Positions 8,958 through 18,334 are shown, counted from the first letter of the stretch. The stretch is DNA of 62,990 bases from Collinsella aerofaciens (GCF_901212495.1 NZ_CAAKNY010000026.1:27-63016); one strand, 5' to 3'. Made by a program: numbers and translations. The notes: a model not told the origin generated them from the letters alone.

Positions 8958-9871
8958 CGTTTCTGTTTGCCGGTCAGGGTGCCCAGCATCCCACGATGGG
9001 CGTCGACCTCATCGAAGCATCGCCGGCGGCTGCCGAGGTGTTCGCCATTGCCGATGAGGTGCGCCCGGGGACGAGCAGACAGTGCCGGAGCGCCTCCAAG
9101 GAGGAGCTCTCGCAGACCGAGAACACGCAGCCCTGCGTGTTCGTGCACGACTTGGCTGTCGCCGTCGCCCTGCGCGAGCGCGGCGTGGTGCCTGCCGCCT
9201 GTGCGGGATTCTCGCTGGGCGAGGTCGCTGCACTCACCTTTGCGGGGGCATTCGATACGCGAGCGGGTTTTGAGCTCGTATGTGAGCGCGCGGCATTGAT
9301 GGCCGCGGCGGCCGAGCGTCACCCCGGCGGCATGCGTGCCGTCATGAAACTCGATGCGGCGCAGGTCGAGGGCTTGGCAAAACAGGCCGGCGAGGACTGC
9401 TGGCCGGTCAATTACAACAGCCCCCAGCAGACAGTCGTGGCCGGAGCACCCGAAGCGTTGCGGACCCTCGACGTCCTGGTGAAAGAGCCTGGCGGTCGCG
9501 CCATGAAGGTCGCGGTGTCGGGTGCATTCCATAGCCCCTATATGGCTGAGGCGACCTGTGGCCTTGCTGCATATATCGAGGCCTGTCACGCGCCGTCCCC
9601 GTTGTTCATTCCTGTTATGGCAAACATGACAGCGGCGCCCTATCCGGCCGACCCGCAGGCGGCATCGGAGGTGCTGGCCAACCAGGTGAGTCATGCCGTG
9701 CGCTGGGTCGACACGCTGCATGCTCTGCAGGATCAAGGCATCGACACGTTTATTGAGGTCGGCCCCGGCAAAACGCTGTCCGGCTTGGTCAAGCGTACGT
9801 TGAGCAACATCCGCGTGTATTCGTGCGAAACGGCCGAGCAGGTCGTAGCTATTGCCAACGAGCTCGCATAG
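8945..9871 (+). CDS. fabD: Malonyl-CoA:ACP transacylase
   Basis: Transfers malonyl groups from CoA to ACP. The 308-residue protein has FAGQGAQ at residues 8-14, the nucleophile Ser90 in GFSLGEVAAL and the histidine in GAFHSPYM near 197. It begins with ATG inside the 3' end of fabK (13-base overlap), indicating coupled translation. Confidence 0.95.
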   Translation: MGSVAFLFAGQGAQHPTMGVDLIEASPAAAEVFAIADEVRPGTSRQCRSASKEELSQTENTQPCVFVHDLAVAVALRERGVVPAACAGFSLGEVAALTFAGAFDTRAGFELVCERAALMAAAAERHPGGMRAVMKLDAAQVEGLAKQAGEDCWPVNYNSPQQTVVAGAPEALRTLDVLVKEPGGRAMKVAVSGAFHSPYMAEATCGLAAYIEACHAPSPLFIPVMANMTAAPYPADPQAASEVLANQVSHAVRWVDTLHALQDQGIDTFIEVGPGKTLSGLVKRTLSNIRVYSCETAEQVVAIANELA

Positions 9872-9901
9872 CCCACAGGGCTGTAACCCGAAAGGAACGA
9901 C

Positions 9902-10675
9902 ATGGGCAATTTGAACAACGGCGCGCTCGAGCGCAACGACTCACGTCGCGCGGCGCTGGTCACGGGCGCCTCGCGCGGCATCGGTCGTGCTTGTGCCGTG
10001 GGCCTGGCGGAGGATGGCTACGATATCGCCGTCGTCTATGCCGGCAGCGTCGATGCGGCGCGCGAGACGTGCGAAGCCTGCGAGGCGGCTGGCGCCACGG
10101 CGCGCGCATATCAATGTGACGTGGCCGACCCCGATGCCGTCAACGCGTGCGTGGAGACGATCCTCAACGACTTCGGCTCGATCTGGGCGCTCGTCAACAA
10201 TGCCGGCATCACCCGCGATGGCTTGCTCATGCGCATGGGCGACGATGCCTTCGACCGCGTGCTCGATGTCAATCTCAAGGGCACGTTCAATATGACGCGC
10301 GCGCTCACCAAGGCCTTTATGCGCCAGCGCGGTGGTTGCGTCGTCAACATGAGCTCGGTTGTGGGCCTGATGGGCAACGCCGGGCAGGCCAACTACGCTG
10401 CCTCCAAGGCGGGCGTGATAGGGCTTACCAAGGCGGTGGCGCGCGAGCTTGCGCCCCGCGGCGTACGAGTGAACGCGGTCGCCCCCGGGTTTGTCGAGAC
10501 CGATATGACGGCAAAGCTATCGGATAAGGTACGCACGGCGTGCGAGGAGCAGATTCCCCTGAGGCGCATGGCGCGCCCCGAGGAAGTGGCCGGCGTGGTG
10601 CGCTTTTTGGCGAGCGATGCGGCTGCTTACATTACGGGTGAGGTCGTGCGCGTCGACGGCGGAATGGCGATGTAG
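9902..10675 (+). CDS. fabG: 3-oxoacyl-ACP reductase
   Basis: NADPH-dependent reduction of 3-ketoacyl-ACP. The 257-residue SDR protein has TGASRGIG at 21-28, NNAG at 99-102, catalytic serine at about 151 and Tyr165/Lys169 (YAASK). The N-terminus is about ten residues longer than in most FabG. AAAGGA precedes the ATG. Confidence 0.95.
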   Translation: MGNLNNGALERNDSRRAALVTGASRGIGRACAVGLAEDGYDIAVVYAGSVDAARETCEACEAAGATARAYQCDVADPDAVNACVETILNDFGSIWALVNNAGITRDGLLMRMGDDAFDRVLDVNLKGTFNMTRALTKAFMRQRGGCVVNMSSVVGLMGNAGQANYAASKAGVIGLTKAVARELAPRGVRVNAVAPGFVETDMTAKLSDKVRTACEEQIPLRRMARPEEVAGVVRFLASDAAAYITGEVVRVDGGMAM

Positions 10676-10714
10676 AAACCAGGGCCGAAGAACGGCTTGA
10701 ATGAGGAGACCAAG

Positions 10715-11962
10715 ATGGAACAGAGAGTTGCAATCACCGGCATCGGTGCCGTATCGCCGCTCGGCAACACGGCGCTTGCCACCTGGGCGGCCATGTGTGC
10801 CGGGACCTGTGGCATCGGCCCGATTACGCACTTCGATACGGATGCATTCGCCGTTAAGGTGGCGGCCGAGGTCAAGGGCTTTGACGGCAACGACTACTTT
10901 GGCAAGCATGACGCCAAGCACCTGGACCCCTGCGTTCAGTTTGCGATGGCGGCTTCGGACGAGGCCATGCACGATGCGGGCTTTGATGTCGAAGGCGCCA
11001 TCGATCGCGAGCGCCTGGGCGTTTACGTGGGTTCAGGCGTGGGCGGCATGCAGACACTCGTCGACAACGTCCACACGATCGCCGATCGGGGGCCTCGCCG
11101 TGCATCGCCCTATATGATTGCGATGATGATCCCCAATATGGCTTCGGGCAATATCGCGATCCGCCACAAGGCAAAGGGCCCGACCCTGCCCGTGGTGACC
11201 GCGTGCGCGACCTCGGCCCATGCCGTGGGCGAGGCGTTCCGCGCCATCAAGCATGGCTATGCCGATGCGATTCTCGCCGGCGGTGCCGAGGCGGCCATTA
11301 TCCCCGATGCCGTTGCGGGCTTTACGTCCTGCCGTGCACTCACCACTAATCCTGACCCGTCGACGGCATGCCGTCCGTTCGATGCGAATCGCGACGGCTT
11401 TGTGATGGGCGAGGGCGCCTGCGTGCTGGTACTCGAGAGCATGGAACATGCGCAGGCGCGCGGTGCGCACATTTATGCCGAGGTCGTGGGCTACGGCAAC
11501 ACCGATGATGCCTATCACATCACGAGCCCCGATCCCGAGGCTGCCGGCATTGCCCGCGCGATATCGCTGGCGGTGGCCGAGGGCGACGTCAAGCCTTCCG
11601 AGGGCCTCTACATCAACGCTCACGGCACCTCGACTAAACTCAACGATTCGTCCGAGACGGCGGGCATTAAGCGGGCACTCGGCGAGGATGCGGCGCGCGC
11701 CGCACACGTCTCGTCGACCAAGTCGATGACCGGCCATATGATCGGCGCCACGGGTGCCATCGAGGTCATGGCCTGTGCCATGGCGCTCGAGCAGGGCGTG
11801 GTGCCGCCGACCATTAACTACCACACGCCCGATCCCGCCTGCGATCTTGATTACACGCCTAATCGCGCGGTTCGCGCCGACCTTACCTGGGCGCTTTCGA
11901 CCAACCTGGGCTTTGGCGGGCACAACGCCGCCATCGCGCTGCGTAGATATGCAAGGAGCTAG
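10715..11962 (+). CDS. fabF: Beta-ketoacyl-ACP synthase II
   Basis: Chain-elongating condensing enzyme of 415 residues. The nucleophile Cys164 lies in VTACATSAHAVG; the two histidines are in NAHGTSTKLND (about 305) and MTGHMIGATGA (about 340). ATG 10715 has GAGGAG at 10703-10708; an in-frame TTG at 10697 overlaps that site and is less likely. Three bases separate it from accB. Confidence 0.95.
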   Translation: MEQRVAITGIGAVSPLGNTALATWAAMCAGTCGIGPITHFDTDAFAVKVAAEVKGFDGNDYFGKHDAKHLDPCVQFAMAASDEAMHDAGFDVEGAIDRERLGVYVGSGVGGMQTLVDNVHTIADRGPRRASPYMIAMMIPNMASGNIAIRHKAKGPTLPVVTACATSAHAVGEAFRAIKHGYADAILAGGAEAAIIPDAVAGFTSCRALTTNPDPSTACRPFDANRDGFVMGEGACVLVLESMEHAQARGAHIYAEVVGYGNTDDAYHITSPDPEAAGIARAISLAVAEGDVKPSEGLYINAHGTSTKLNDSSETAGIKRALGEDAARAAHVSSTKSMTGHMIGATGAIEVMACAMALEQGVVPPTINYHTPDPACDLDYTPNRAVRADLTWALSTNLGFGGHNAAIALRRYARS

Positions 11963-11965
11963 AGC

Positions 11966-12439
11966 ATGGATTCCAAAAGACTTGCCGAGATAGCCGATGT
12001 GATGGAGGACCGCGGCCTTACGCGCGTGCGTGTTGAGGAGCCCGATGGCACCGCGGTCGAACTCGAGCGCGCGAGCACCGCACAGCCGGTTGCCGTGCCC
12101 ATGCCCATGCCGAGTGCCATGGCCGCTCAGGTTACGGCTCCCACAGTCGCGCCTGCCGCACCGGAACCCGCCACGCAGACACCTGACGCCGCGCCGGAGC
12201 CCAAGGGCACCGAGGTGACCGCTCCCATGGTCGGCGTTTTCTATGCTGCCCCGGCGCCGGGCGACGAGCCGTTTGTGCACGTGGGCTCCAAGGTCAAAGC
12301 CGGCGAGACCCTCTGCATCATCGAGGCCATGAAGGTTCTCAACGAGGTGACGGCAGAGGCGGATGGCGAGGTGCTCGAGATCTGCGTGGCCGACGGCGAC
12401 CTCGTGGAGTTCGGCAGCTGCCTCATGAGGATCGAATAG
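11966..12439 (+). CDS. accB: Biotin carboxyl carrier protein of acetyl-CoA carboxylase
   Basis: A 157-residue protein with an N-terminal helix-rich segment, a Pro/Ala-rich linker (about 40-80) and a C-terminal biotinyl domain with the acceptor Lys123 in EAMKVLNE. It is the target of the BirA encoded at the head of the divergent unit. It lies between fabF and fabZ, an order also known from streptococci. Confidence 0.95.
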   Translation: MDSKRLAEIADVMEDRGLTRVRVEEPDGTAVELERASTAQPVAVPMPMPSAMAAQVTAPTVAPAAPEPATQTPDAAPEPKGTEVTAPMVGVFYAAPAPGDEPFVHVGSKVKAGETLCIIEAMKVLNEVTAEADGEVLEICVADGDLVEFGSCLMRIE

Positions 12440-12448
12440 GTGACATCC

Positions 12449-12871
12449 ATGAACAAAGAAGAGCTTAAAGAACTGTTACCGCATCGCGAGCCGATGCTTT
12501 TGCTCGACGAAGCCGAGCTGGTGGGCGACGAGGCCCACGGCAATATCACGATTACGGGCGACGAGTACTTTTTGCAGGGGCATTTTCCGGGAAACCCGGT
12601 CGTTCCCGGCGTGATTCAGTGCGAAATGCTCGCCCAGAACTGCTGCGTGCTGCTGATGGGCGATGAGGAGGCGCGCGGCGCGACACCGTTCTACACGAGT
12701 CTGGGCAAGGTGCGCTTTAAGCGTCCGGTGCGCCCGGGCGACACGGTGGATCTGGTGTGCTCCATCACGCGTGCGCGCGGGCCGTTCCGCTTTGCGACGG
12801 GCACCGCGAGCGTCAACGGTGAGGTGTGCTGCCGCGCCGATATGTCCTTTGCACTCGTGCACGAAAGTTAA
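12449..12871 (+). CDS. fabZ: 3-hydroxyacyl-ACP dehydratase
   Basis: Hot-dog-fold dehydratase of 140 residues that makes trans-2-enoyl-ACP. The catalytic histidine is His45 in GHFPGNPVVPGV, with Glu59 in CEMLAQ. ATG 12449 follows AGGTGA with a 6-base gap; a GTG at 12440 is the alternative start. It lies between two acc genes, 10 bases before accC. Confidence 0.94.
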   Translation: MNKEELKELLPHREPMLLLDEAELVGDEAHGNITITGDEYFLQGHFPGNPVVPGVIQCEMLAQNCCVLLMGDEEARGATPFYTSLGKVRFKRPVRPGDTVDLVCSITRARGPFRFATGTASVNGEVCCRADMSFALVHES

Positions 12872-12881
12872 GGAAGGCTTC

Positions 12882-14225
12882 ATGTTCGACAAAGTGCTCA
12901 TCGCCAACCGCGGCGAGGTCGCGGTCCGTGTTATCCGCGCGTGCCGCGATATGGGCATCAAGACCGTCGCCGTCTACTCCACGGCCGATGCGGACGCGCT
13001 GCATGTGCAGCTTGCCGACGAGGCGTATTGCATCGGCGGCCCGCGTCTTGCCGAGAGCTACCTCAACGACGATGCCGTGCTCACCTGTGCCGTGAAGTCG
13101 GGGGCAAAGGCGATCCATCCTGGCTACGGTTTCTTTTCCGAGAAGGCGAGCTTCGTGCGCGACTGCAAAAAGTACGGTCTGGCGTTTGTCGGTCCCTCGG
13201 CCGAGGTCATCGACAGCATGGGCGACAAGGACGCCGCGCGCCGAACGGCTGCCGCGGCGGGCGTGCCCATCGTGCCGGGCTGCGATTTGCTCAAAAGCCC
13301 CGAGGAGGCGACGGCCGAGGCCGAGCGCATCGGCTGCCCCGTGCTCATCAAGGCGCGCGCGGGCGGCGGCGGTCGCGGTATTCGTAAGGTCGAGCGCGTG
13401 GAAGACGCGGCAAAGGCCTTTATTGAAGCACGTGCCGAGGGCGAGGCCGTTTTTGGCGACGGCGAGTGCTACATGGAGAAGTTCGTCGCGCCGGCGCACC
13501 ACGTCGAGGTGCAGATTATGGCCGATAAGCAGGGCCATGTGTTTTCGCTCGGCGAGCGTGAGTGCTCGGTGCAGCGCCGCAACCAAAAGCTGATCGAGGA
13601 GAGCCCCGCGCCGTGCCTCGACGGACGGGATGATATTCGCGCGCGCATGCACAAGGCCGCGCGCGACTTGGCTCGTGCCGTTGGCTATGAGGGCGCCGGC
13701 ACCATTGAGTTTCTGTACTCAGATGACGGCAATTATTACTTTATGGAAATGAACACGCGCCTGCAGGTGGAGCATCCGGTTACGGAGTTTGTGACCGATA
13801 CCGACTTGGTCAAGTGGCAGCTGCGCGTGGCAGCTGGCCAGCCTCTGCCCTTTGAGCAGGAGGACATGCCGGTCCGCAATCACGCCATGGAGTGCCGCAT
13901 CAATGCCGAAACGCCGGACTTTCTGCCGTCATGCGGAACGGTCACCGCGTTGCGTGTGCCGGGCGGTCCGCGCGTGCGTTGGGATTCCGCCATGTTTACC
14001 GGCGCGAACGTTCCGCCGTACTACGACTCTATGCTCGGCAAGCTCATCGTGTGTGCGCCCACGCGTGACGGCGCCATTCGCAAGATGCGCTCGGCTCTGG
14101 GCGAGCTCGTGATCGAGGGCGTGAGCGAGAACAGCGAGCTTCAGCTCGACGTACTGGCAAACGACGAGTTCTTGTCGGGCATGTATCACACCGATCTGAT
14201 GGGGCATCTCTATGCTGATGAATAG
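12882..14225 (+). CDS. accC: Biotin carboxylase subunit of acetyl-CoA carboxylase
   Basis: ATP-grasp enzyme of 447 residues that carboxylates the biotin of AccB. The N-terminus MFDKVLIANRGEVAVRVIRA is canonical. The ATP loop GGGGRGIRK lies near 165, the catalytic region is FMEMNTRLQVEHPVTE, and a C-terminal lid follows. The ATG at 12882 has AGGAAGG upstream. It overlaps accDA by 14 bases. Confidence 0.96.
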   Translation: MFDKVLIANRGEVAVRVIRACRDMGIKTVAVYSTADADALHVQLADEAYCIGGPRLAESYLNDDAVLTCAVKSGAKAIHPGYGFFSEKASFVRDCKKYGLAFVGPSAEVIDSMGDKDAARRTAAAAGVPIVPGCDLLKSPEEATAEAERIGCPVLIKARAGGGGRGIRKVERVEDAAKAFIEARAEGEAVFGDGECYMEKFVAPAHHVEVQIMADKQGHVFSLGERECSVQRRNQKLIEESPAPCLDGRDDIRARMHKAARDLARAVGYEGAGTIEFLYSDDGNYYFMEMNTRLQVEHPVTEFVTDTDLVKWQLRVAAGQPLPFEQEDMPVRNHAMECRINAETPDFLPSCGTVTALRVPGGPRVRWDSAMFTGANVPPYYDSMLGKLIVCAPTRDGAIRKMRSALGELVIEGVSENSELQLDVLANDEFLSGMYHTDLMGHLYADE

Positions 14226-15936
14226 AAAAGCGAAGGCGGTCAATGTTCTTGAGGGGCCGATGACCGAGTCGTGCGCCGAGTTTCCCGCGCGCCACGTGTT
14301 TATCAAGTGTCCGGAGTGCCGCCGTGTGATCGATGAGGCGCGTCTGCACGACAACCTCGAGGTGTGCCCCCGTTGCGGCAAACACTTTCGCGTGAGCGGT
14401 CGCGCGCGCATGCGCATGACGGTCGACGAGGGCACGTTTGAGGAATGGGATGCCAATCTGGCGTCGGAGGACTTCCTCTCGTTTCCCGGCTATGCCGATA
14501 AGCTCAAGGGCGCGGTCGAGCGTTCGGGCGAGCGCGATGCCGTTGTGTGCGGCAGGGGCAAGATCTGCGGTTGTGATTCGGCACTCTTCTTTATGGACGC
14601 CAACTTTATGATGGGCTCGATGGGTTCCGTGGTGGGCGAGAAGATCTGTCGCACATTTGAGCGTGCGACCGAGCTGGGATTGCCGGTTGTCGGCTTTACC
14701 GTTTCGGGTGGCGCGCGCATGCAAGAGGGCGTGACATCGCTGATGCAGATGGCCAAGATTTCTGCGGCGGTTAGGCGCCACAGCGAGGCGGGCGGTCTGT
14801 ATATCACGGTGCTCACCGATCCCACGACCGGAGGTGTAACCGCGAGCTTTGCCATGGAGGGCGACATTATCCTGGCCGAGCCCGATGCCCTGACGGCATT
14901 TGCCGGCCCGCGCGTGATCGAGCAGAACATGCACAAGCGCCTGCCCAAGGGATTCCAGCGCTCCGAGTTTTTGCTGGAGCACGGCTTTTGCGATGCCGTT
15001 GTTCCGCGTGGCGAGATTGCGCTCACGGTAGGCGAGCTGCTGGCGCTGCACGAAGGGCACGCGCCCGGCCTGGGGGCACCGCATGAGATCGTGCATATGG
15101 GTCGCCGCGGCAAAAAGCTGGGACACTTGTTTAAGCGCTCGTCGGCACCAAAAACTGCGCTCGAGATTGTCAGGCAGACCCGCTCGGCAGATCGCGCCAC
15201 GGCGGGCGAGATGATCTCGCTGGGCCTGGATGGATTTGTAGAGCTGCACGGCGACCGTTACTTTGGCGACGACGCCGCCGTGGTGGGTGGCATTGGTTGG
15301 AAAGACGGACGCCCCGTAACGGTCATCGCCATCGAGCGCGGCACCACGACCAAAGAGCGTATGCGCCGCAACTTTGGCATGGCGCATCCCGAGGGCTACC
15401 GCAAAGCGCGTCGCCTGATGCGCCAGGCCGAAAAGTTTGGTCGACCGGTTCTGTGCCTGGTCGATACTTCGGGCGCGTTTTGCGGCATCGGTGCCGAGGA
15501 GCGCGGCCAGGGCGAGGCGATTGCCCAGAACCTCATGGAGATGAGCGGCCTTAAGACGCCGATTGTCTCGGTGGTGACAGGCGAGGGCGGCTCCGGTGGC
15601 GCGCTGGCGCTGTCCGTGGCCGACCGCATCCTGATGCTCTCGAGCTCGGCCTATTCGGTCGTGAGCCCCGAGGCCTGTGCGTCGATCCTGTGGAAGGATA
15701 CGGAGCGCGCGGATGAGGCCGCCGAGGCGCTGAAGCTCACGGCTCCCGATCTGTTGGCGCTCGGCATCATCGACGGCATTGTCGATGATAGGGGCCTGTC
15801 GCATGAGGAGATTGCCGGTGCCGTCATGTCCTCGGCATTTGATGCCTTCGATACGCTTGGGCAGCTCGACGACGCTGCCCTCACAAACCTCCGCTACGAA
15901 AAATACCGCGTAATCGGTCGGTACCGCACGATGTGA
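14212..15936 (+). CDS. accDA: Acetyl-CoA carboxylase carboxyltransferase, fused beta-alpha
   Basis: A 574-residue protein that joins the two carboxyltransferase subunits, usually separate as AccD and AccA. The N-terminal half has the zinc ribbon (Cys33, Cys36, Cys52, Cys55) and the beta crotonase domain (PVVGFTVSGGARMQEG). The C-terminal half, from about residue 300, is AccA-like (ERGTTTKERMRRNFGMAHPE and TGEGGSGGALAL). It transfers the carboxyl group from biotin to acetyl-CoA. The start overlaps accC; ATG 14218 is an alternative. Last gene of the operon. Confidence 0.94.
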   Translation: MLMNRKAKAVNVLEGPMTESCAEFPARHVFIKCPECRRVIDEARLHDNLEVCPRCGKHFRVSGRARMRMTVDEGTFEEWDANLASEDFLSFPGYADKLKGAVERSGERDAVVCGRGKICGCDSALFFMDANFMMGSMGSVVGEKICRTFERATELGLPVVGFTVSGGARMQEGVTSLMQMAKISAAVRRHSEAGGLYITVLTDPTTGGVTASFAMEGDIILAEPDALTAFAGPRVIEQNMHKRLPKGFQRSEFLLEHGFCDAVVPRGEIALTVGELLALHEGHAPGLGAPHEIVHMGRRGKKLGHLFKRSSAPKTALEIVRQTRSADRATAGEMISLGLDGFVELHGDRYFGDDAAVVGGIGWKDGRPVTVIAIERGTTTKERMRRNFGMAHPEGYRKARRLMRQAEKFGRPVLCLVDTSGAFCGIGAEERGQGEAIAQNLMEMSGLKTPIVSVVTGEGGSGGALALSVADRILMLSSSAYSVVSPEACASILWKDTERADEAAEALKLTAPDLLALGIIDGIVDDRGLSHEEIAGAVMSSAFDAFDTLGQLDDAALTNLRYEKYRVIGRYRTM

Positions 15937-15965
15937 CAAGGGGACAGTTCCGCATGGCACACTCC

Positions 15966-15999
15966 AAGGTCGTGGCCCGTGTGGGTTGCGGCCTTTTTG
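15966..15999 (+). terminator. Probable terminator of the fab-acc operon
   Basis: An imperfect stem, AAGGTCGTGGCC against GGTTGCGGCCTT, with a run of T. A GGGGACAG motif (REP-like) lies just upstream at 15940-15947. Confidence 0.55.
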
Positions 16000-16071
16000 T
16001 ATCTGGAGGACAAAGTGGCTACACTACAATCCGTTTGAGCAATAGATATATAGGTAGCACCGTGGGGGCTG

Positions 16072-17232
16072 ATGAAGATGGTCGAGTGGATCGTTCGTCG
16101 TGCACAGGGCGACCGTGCGCGCGTGGGCACGTTGACGGGCGTGGTGTGTATTCTCGCCAATGTGGCACTATGCGCTGCGAAGGGTGCAATTGGCGTGCTG
16201 TCGGGATCGGTTTCGATCGTGGCGGACGCCATGAACAACCTGTCCGACGCAAGCTCAAACATCGTGAGCGTGCTTGGCTTTAAGCTGGCGAGCAAGCCGG
16301 CAGACCCCGAACATCCATACGGACATGGCCGCTACGAGTGTCTCTCGGGTCTGGTCGTGGCGGCGCTCGTGCTGCTGATCGGCCTTGAGCTTATCAAGTC
16401 CTCGGTTGAGCGCGTCATCCACCCCGAGCCTGTCGATTTCTCGCTTGCCCTGGTGGCGGTCCTTTCGCTTTCGATGGTCGTTAAGCTGTGGATGGCGGCC
16501 CTCAACCAAAAGCTCGGCGATCGCATTGAGTCCGAGACGATGCATGCGACCGCGCAGGATTCCAAGAATGATGTCCTTGCCACGGGTGCTGTGCTGGCGT
16601 GCGCGATTGTTTCCCAGGTGGCGCATGTCAATCTTGACGCTTGGGTTGGACTTGCCGTTGGCGCCTATATTGGCTGGAGCGGTTTTGAACTCATCCAAGA
16701 TACGGTGAGCCCGCTTTTGGGCCAGGCGCCCGATCCTAAGCTGGTCAAGCACATTCGAGACAAGATCATGAGCTACCCCGGCGTTTTGGGCGTTCACGAT
16801 TTGATGGTTCACGACTACGGCCCGGGCAGGAAGTTCGCAAGCGCTCACGCCGAGATGGCAGCCGAGACCAGCCCGCTGGATAGCCACGACACGCTTGACA
16901 ACATTGAAAAGGCATTTAGGGACGACGATGGCATGATCGTCACGCTCCATTACGATCCCATCGTGACCGACGATCCAAAGGTGGCGAGCATGCGCCTGCG
17001 CATCAACGCAATGGCTCAACAGATCGATGGCCGCCTTTCGATTCACGATTTGCGTTGCGTGCCGGGCCCTACGCACACCAATGTGATTTTTGACTGCGTT
17101 CGACCCTCGGATTTGGCGATGAGCGCCGAGGATCTAAAGCGCGCGTTGGCGAAACGTGTCGAATCCGAATATCCCAAGTCAATTGCCAAGATCACGATCG
17201 ACGAAGACTACGTAGGCCATACCCACGAGTAG
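16072..17232 (+). CDS. Cation diffusion facilitator family transporter
   Basis: A 386-residue membrane protein of the CDF family, which exports divalent metals such as Zn, Mn or Fe in exchange for protons. Hydrophobic segments occur at about 20-40, 80-105, 115-135 and 160-205. The metal-site motif DAMNNLSDASSN and the signature HPYGHGRYE are present, followed by a cytoplasmic C-terminal domain of about 180 residues, longer than usual. The start ATG is weakly supported (GGGGG upstream). It lies alone between the acc operon terminator and a phosphatase gene; the metal cannot be assigned. Confidence 0.85.
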   Translation: MKMVEWIVRRAQGDRARVGTLTGVVCILANVALCAAKGAIGVLSGSVSIVADAMNNLSDASSNIVSVLGFKLASKPADPEHPYGHGRYECLSGLVVAALVLLIGLELIKSSVERVIHPEPVDFSLALVAVLSLSMVVKLWMAALNQKLGDRIESETMHATAQDSKNDVLATGAVLACAIVSQVAHVNLDAWVGLAVGAYIGWSGFELIQDTVSPLLGQAPDPKLVKHIRDKIMSYPGVLGVHDLMVHDYGPGRKFASAHAEMAAETSPLDSHDTLDNIEKAFRDDDGMIVTLHYDPIVTDDPKVASMRLRINAMAQQIDGRLSIHDLRCVPGPTHTNVIFDCVRPSDLAMSAEDLKRALAKRVESEYPKSIAKITIDEDYVGHTHE

Positions 17233-17271
17233 GGCTGCGCCGGTACAGCAAGTTATACAGAAGGGGAGAGC

Positions 17272-17898
17272 ATGAAACGTCTATATCTACTCCGCCACGG
17301 TCAGACAGAATTCAACGTAAAAAAGCTGGTCCAGGGTCGCTGCGATTCACCGTTGACCGACCTGGGCCGCCAGCAGGCGCGGGCAGCAGCTGCATGGCTC
17401 AAAGCCCACGGCGTCGTTCCCGACAAGGTGGTCTCTTCGCCCTTAGGCCGCGCCATGGACACGGCAAGTCTCGTCGCATGCGAGCTCCTCGGCCCGGACG
17501 CAGCAGTCGAGCCCTGCGAGGGCATCATCGAGCGCAGCTACGGCACCTTCGAAGAAGGCCCCCACGATGCCCTGCCCACCGACGTCTGGGATCCAGGCGA
17601 GGACTTAATCCCATTCGGAGGAGAAGGAAGCCACGCGCTACAAGAGCGCATGGTGGCCACCCTCACCAATCTCATGAGCGCTAAGGACACCGAAACCCTC
17701 CTAGCAGTAAGCCACGGCAGCGCCAGCCGCCAATTCATCAAGGCTGCAGCCCCAGAGGGCTTCGAGCTCCCAACAAAGCTTCCTAACTGCGCCATCATGA
17801 TCTTCGATTTCGATGAGCAAAAGCCACAAGCAGAAGGCGAGCCAATGCAATGCAAGTTCACCCTTCAGCAAATAGTGGACCCCCAGCAAAGTAATTAG
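17272..17898 (+). CDS. Histidine phosphatase family protein
   Basis: A 208-residue phosphoglycerate-mutase-like enzyme. The phosphohistidine motif is LLRHGQTEFN (residues 5-14), the second arginine region is SSPLGRAMDTA, the acid is in ERSYGTFEE and the second histidine in VSHGSASRQF. The motifs fit a phosphatase better than a glycolytic mutase (short length, no insertions). The substrate is unknown. Codon use near the 3' end is less GC-biased than in the neighbours. AAGGGGAG lies before the ATG. Confidence 0.85.
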   Translation: MKRLYLLRHGQTEFNVKKLVQGRCDSPLTDLGRQQARAAAAWLKAHGVVPDKVVSSPLGRAMDTASLVACELLGPDAAVEPCEGIIERSYGTFEEGPHDALPTDVWDPGEDLIPFGGEGSHALQERMVATLTNLMSAKDTETLLAVSHGSASRQFIKAAAPEGFELPTKLPNCAIMIFDFDEQKPQAEGEPMQCKFTLQQIVDPQQSN

Positions 17899-18334
17899 CT
17901 GAGCGAGCAGAGTTAAGCAGACATCAACGTGTCGTCTCCCGAGCCTGGCAGAGGGGCGGCGAAATATATTAAGTTTGTCGCGAGTTCCGCACGCAAAGGA
18001 AAGCACTTAATGTGCTTTCCGTCTTGCGCAGGACTGTAGAGCAGGGACCTTAGGGCGTAGGCCCGCTCCGAGACCGTCCCCACACTTTACCTGCGTAAAC
18101 AATGTGAGTGAAATATGAATCTCGATGGATACGCCCGCAGCCGTGTATACTAAACAGCTGTGTGAAACCAGGGGAGTATTCTGGCTGGACAAAATACCTG
18201 CTTAATAGGGTTGTCAGGTAGTCCGGGCGCAATACAAGGCTGGGGAGCACGTCGTGTAAGTAGTGGTCCTCTAGGGGCGTACGCTCGGTGGTGTACGCAT
18301 TGTCCCAAGACCACGCGAGAGTTGGGATCATATC
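17899..18334 (+). promoter_or_regulatory. Gene-free interval: terminator-like hairpin, promoter motif and rplC leader
   Basis: GGAAAGCAC (17998-18006) pairs with GTGCTTTCC (18012-18020) in a probable terminator with a weak T tract. Then comes the conserved block 18125-18151 ending in TATACT, a likely -10 box. The roughly 180-base leader that follows is structured: GCGTAC (18277-18282) with GTACGC (18293-18298), and CCCAA with TTGGG just before rplC. In other bacteria S10-type leaders bind L4, but these stems were not matched to a known leader. Confidence 0.55.

Noticed and set aside
12663..12881. A 73-codon N-terminal extension of accC
   Set aside because: It lies entirely within fabZ in another frame. 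The ATG at 12882 has a ribosome site and the canonical N-terminus.
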